Positions 61,301 through 64,000 of a DNA stretch of 64,000 nucleotides are shown here, piece by piece (positions within the stretch are counted from its first letter, which is position 1; the number at the start of each line of letters is the position of its first letter). The notes below the pieces were generated by a model. It did no database searches, was not told where the DNA came from, and was given only the letters and a program-made list of their open reading frames with translations. Both the position numbers and the translations under genes were made by a program. The DNA is from Monocercomonoides exilis. Taxonomy: Eukaryota; Preaxostyla; Oxymonadida; Polymastigidae. The stretch covers positions 1,054,001 through 1,118,000 of the forward strand of contig LSRY02000016.1 of NCBI GenBank assembly GCA_001643675.2. The letters are read 5' to 3'.

Positions 61301-64000
61301 CAATCATTTTCGCTTGAAGATTGCTCACTGACTTTTCAAGATTCCCAATCAGCGTTGTCTTTTGTGTTTTTGTCCGTGTCAGCAGGTGAGGTGTCTGTTT
61401 CATCGTTGAATGTCTTGTCTTTGGTTATTGGGAACTGTCCGTTGATTAATCTTGATGGAAACAATGCTGCTGGAACATTCACTTCCATGAATATTGAGGA
61501 TATTAGCTCGACAGGAAATAGTGTTTTGTTTGGGGTGGCGAATGGAGCATCTTTGACGAGTGAAGATTCAACACTTTCAGTGAAAGCATCTTCACAAGCA
61601 GATTTGCCATCAGGATCTATTCGAGTTATTTCCACAAATTCCGCCAAGTTGCTGAAGTTCACAAACAATACGATGAGCGGATTCAGAGGAATTGAAGGAA
61701 ATGGAGGAGCTTTTGAATGCACACTTGGGAGAGAGTGCTCTCTGGAAATAGTTGGAGGGCTGATATCTGGGTGTGAGAGCAAAGGAGGAAATGGAGGAGG
61801 GTTGTGGGTTGAGATGAAAGAAGGATCGACATTCACTGTGGGAAACATGACAAATACTAACTCAGCAAGGACAATATTTTCGAGTGATGAAAGTGGTTTG
61901 TTGCAACTTGTGAGCTGCAAGGCAACGCAAACAGCAGGTGGGGAGCGTGGATATGGGGGAGGGATTTATGTTCATTTGGATGATGGAGCGAGTTCATTCA
62001 TCTTGAAGGATGTTTCATTTCCTGGGTGCGATGCGAGAGAAGGGAAAGAGATCTTCGTTAATGCACATGATCTTTCAGGCGTGATTGACAGAAACTCGAT
62101 TAGATTTGATGTTGATTTGAATAACTTTTCAAAACTGAGTGGATTTGAGAGATCAACGCTGAATGAGACATTTGCCATTCCGCTGGTGGTGTATTTGTGG
62201 AACAACTTTTCTGCATCAGGATTTGTTGGAGGAGGATCGTCAAGCCATGATTTTTCGATGTGTGGATATGAAGTGTTTCCATGCACCACGATTGCAAAGG
62301 CAGCATCTGTTCATTTTGAAGGGAAGAAAAAAGATGTTACTGTTCTTGAGCCATTTGTCTTTGGGGATGAATTGGGATTTGATTCGGAAGAATGGAGCAT
62401 CAGAGCAAAGGAGAATGAAATGAAGTGCGGAGTTGCTGATCTGACAGAAGGAGCACAAAGTGGATTGATGGAGAACACAGTCACAACATCTGTAACTGGC
62501 ATTGTATTTTCGATATCTCAATCGCTGACATATCATGAAAGCGTGTTTTGTTGTCGTTCAGAGAAGCTCACACTGAGCAAGTGTGGGATGGAAGGAGATG
62601 TTGAGGCTATTTCGGCAGTGCTTGTGAAGGCTGTTGGAGGAGTTGTGGAGGTGATTGAGTTTGGATCAGAAAGTGTTGCCAAATGGGGTTTTTCGTTTTT
62701 CATTGTTGAAGGAAATTCCGAAAGTGTGCCTTCGATGAATATGACGAACAGCAATTTTGGAGAAATCTCATTTGTTGATGGATGTGTTGTTGCGTGCCAC
62801 AACGGAAATATCGAAGAGATATCTGGTTGCACATTTTCATCGATTACACGCTCGAAGGGAAGTGGAGGGTGCATCAGCATTACGAACGAGAACGATAATG
62901 ATGGAAGAGATCACAAAGTGGAAATAAATGACTGCACATTCGAAGGATGTGCTGTTGCTGGAGAGGAAGAAGAGTGCGGTGGAGGGGCATTCTTTTTTGA
63001 AGCATCTCCAAAAACGAATCTTGTGGCAAATGAATGCACATTTTATGGTTGCACAGCACCATATGAAGGTGAAGTTGTTGGATATGGTGGAGGAATAATG
63101 CTGAAGATACTGAGAGAAGAAGAGGTTAATGGATGGTTTGTGATATACTCACCTGTTTTTTCACCAAACAAGCCAAACAATGCGAAATATGGGAAGGATC
63201 TATTCATTTCGTCTCCATCGCTTGCCAGCAGCGTCAAGAACGAAACACTTCCATTTGTGAGAGATAGATTGGAGATGCTGACTGAAGACTCTCTGAGAGG
63301 ATATGATGGAGGAAACAGAGAGTGTGCAATCCCGCTGATCTATTTCTGGAAATCTATTGGATCGAGCGTCTATGTTTCACGAGAAGGAAACAACGTGGTT
63401 GTATGTGGATTAGAAGAATATCCGTGCGGATCCGTTGATTATGCGCTCAATAGGGCAAGCAACCTATCTCTTGAAGGGATGGTAATACAGGGGATTTGCG
63501 ATGTGAAGAGGGAAATAAGGTTGCGCAGCATGAAAATGGAAGGAACAAATGACGAATCAGACAAAATCAAATTTGTTCAAGCAATTGAGGGAAATGCAGA
63601 CGTTGTTGTTGAATGCAACGGAGTTACTGAATTTGAAAAAGTGGAGATTTCGATTCCATCATCCTTTGACAATCCAGCAAAAATTTTCATCTGGACAGGT
63701 TCAGATTCAATCAAAGCGAGTCTTGTGTGCTGCTCAATCCATGCATATTCTAATGCTGGAAACAATTTATCCTTTGTTCTGATTTTGGCCGCAAAAGGAA
63801 TTGTTCAGATAGAATCGACAAAGATCACAGAGCTGGGATCGATGCACGAGATAATGAGCATATCAGTTGATTGCAAAGTGTTGATGAAGAATGCAGCATT
63901 CGAAGATATTTCTTTGAATGGAGGAAGTGTTTTTGCTCTGGCCGAAACGCGGATATCTGGAGGTGGAAGCAATGCAGCCGATGAAGGATGGAACGCCATT
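58324..64000 (+). pseudogene. Paralogue of the beta-helix receptor, frameshifted and without a visible start; 3' end outside window
   Basis: An open frame runs from 58324 to the TGA at 60877-60879. Its first 500 or so codons are a diverged relative of the left gene (shared: SCEWVGCSSECGGAVYVHDN, TKTRGGGIFA). From 59972 it becomes virtually identical to the left gene. At 60868-60871 it has CCCC where the left copy has CCC. This extra base throws the frame into a stop. In the shifted frame the same protein continues to the window end (TPSFDTKSKMQGF onward). No ATG lies in the first 70 or more codons. An AACAG at about 58373-58377 could be a splice acceptor for an upstream exon. It may be a true pseudogene, a reservoir copy, or a functional gene with a base-calling error. 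Confidence 0.7.
59972..64000 (+). repeat. Right arm of the 4.03 kb inverted duplication (continues past the window)
   Basis: Mirror of 52169-56196, with a spacer of 3775 bp between the arms. The match is still perfect at the last base of the window, so the true arm is longer. Confidence 0.93.

Overview
The window looks like nuclear DNA of a flagellated protist, most likely an oxymonad-like member of Preaxostyla. The evidence is AT-rich intergenic DNA, protein genes cut by short GT-AG introns (about 45-140 bp, one near 370 bp), a ciliary gene (CFAP96-type), a giant beta-helix receptor with a degenerate kinase-like domain, and a decayed gene that resembles a paralogous family I recall from Monocercomonoides. 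Conserved genes end in TAA, TAG and TGA, so the standard genetic code applies. The placement rests on remembered family resemblance, not on a search.

Layout. 1-3744: right part of a decayed DIRS-type retrotransposon (reverse transcriptase/RNase H, tyrosine recombinase, internal complementary region, right terminal repeat). 3745-5418: AT-rich DNA with a diverged foldback element. 5419-10762: four compact intron-bearing genes, GET4-like (-), a small unrecognised gene (-), CFAP96-like (+) and a CTD small-phosphatase-like gene (+). 11004-15257: a very low-complexity protein with long Ser runs. 15258-19691: a 4.4 kb gap between convergent genes. 19692-23042 (-): an acidic protein with about seven Thr-Pro-Pro repeats. 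23325-24734 (+): a RING/coiled-coil protein. 25092-30675 (+): an importin-7/8-like receptor. 30936-31184 (-): a small membrane protein. 31426-36092 (-): VPS18. 36353-38239 (+): an armadillo/importin-alpha-like protein. 38333-39386: a foldback transposon with roughly 400 bp arms. 39782-41048 (-): a decayed gene of the Monocercomonoides-like family. 41108-44013: a 2.9 kb pogo-like DNA transposon with unexplained GC/GA-rich cargo. 44016-48705: AT-rich DNA with several MITE-like inverted repeats.

48706-64000 is the most striking part. Two head-to-head paralogues encode very large, Cys/Gly-rich parallel beta-helix proteins. The left one has a signal peptide, one transmembrane helix and a C-terminal pseudokinase. 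They share arms of about 4.03 kb in inverted orientation (52169-56196 and 59972-64000) that look almost identical, while their first 500 or so residues differ strongly. Each gene carries a one-base frame disruption in a short C run. This fits recent duplication or gene conversion acting on a surface-receptor pair, but an assembly or base-calling artefact must be excluded.

Functionally the window mixes housekeeping trafficking genes (GET4, two importin-like genes, VPS18), a ciliary gene, repeat-rich disordered proteins and many mobile elements. I see no operon-like organisation. I found no tRNA, rRNA or CRISPR by eye.
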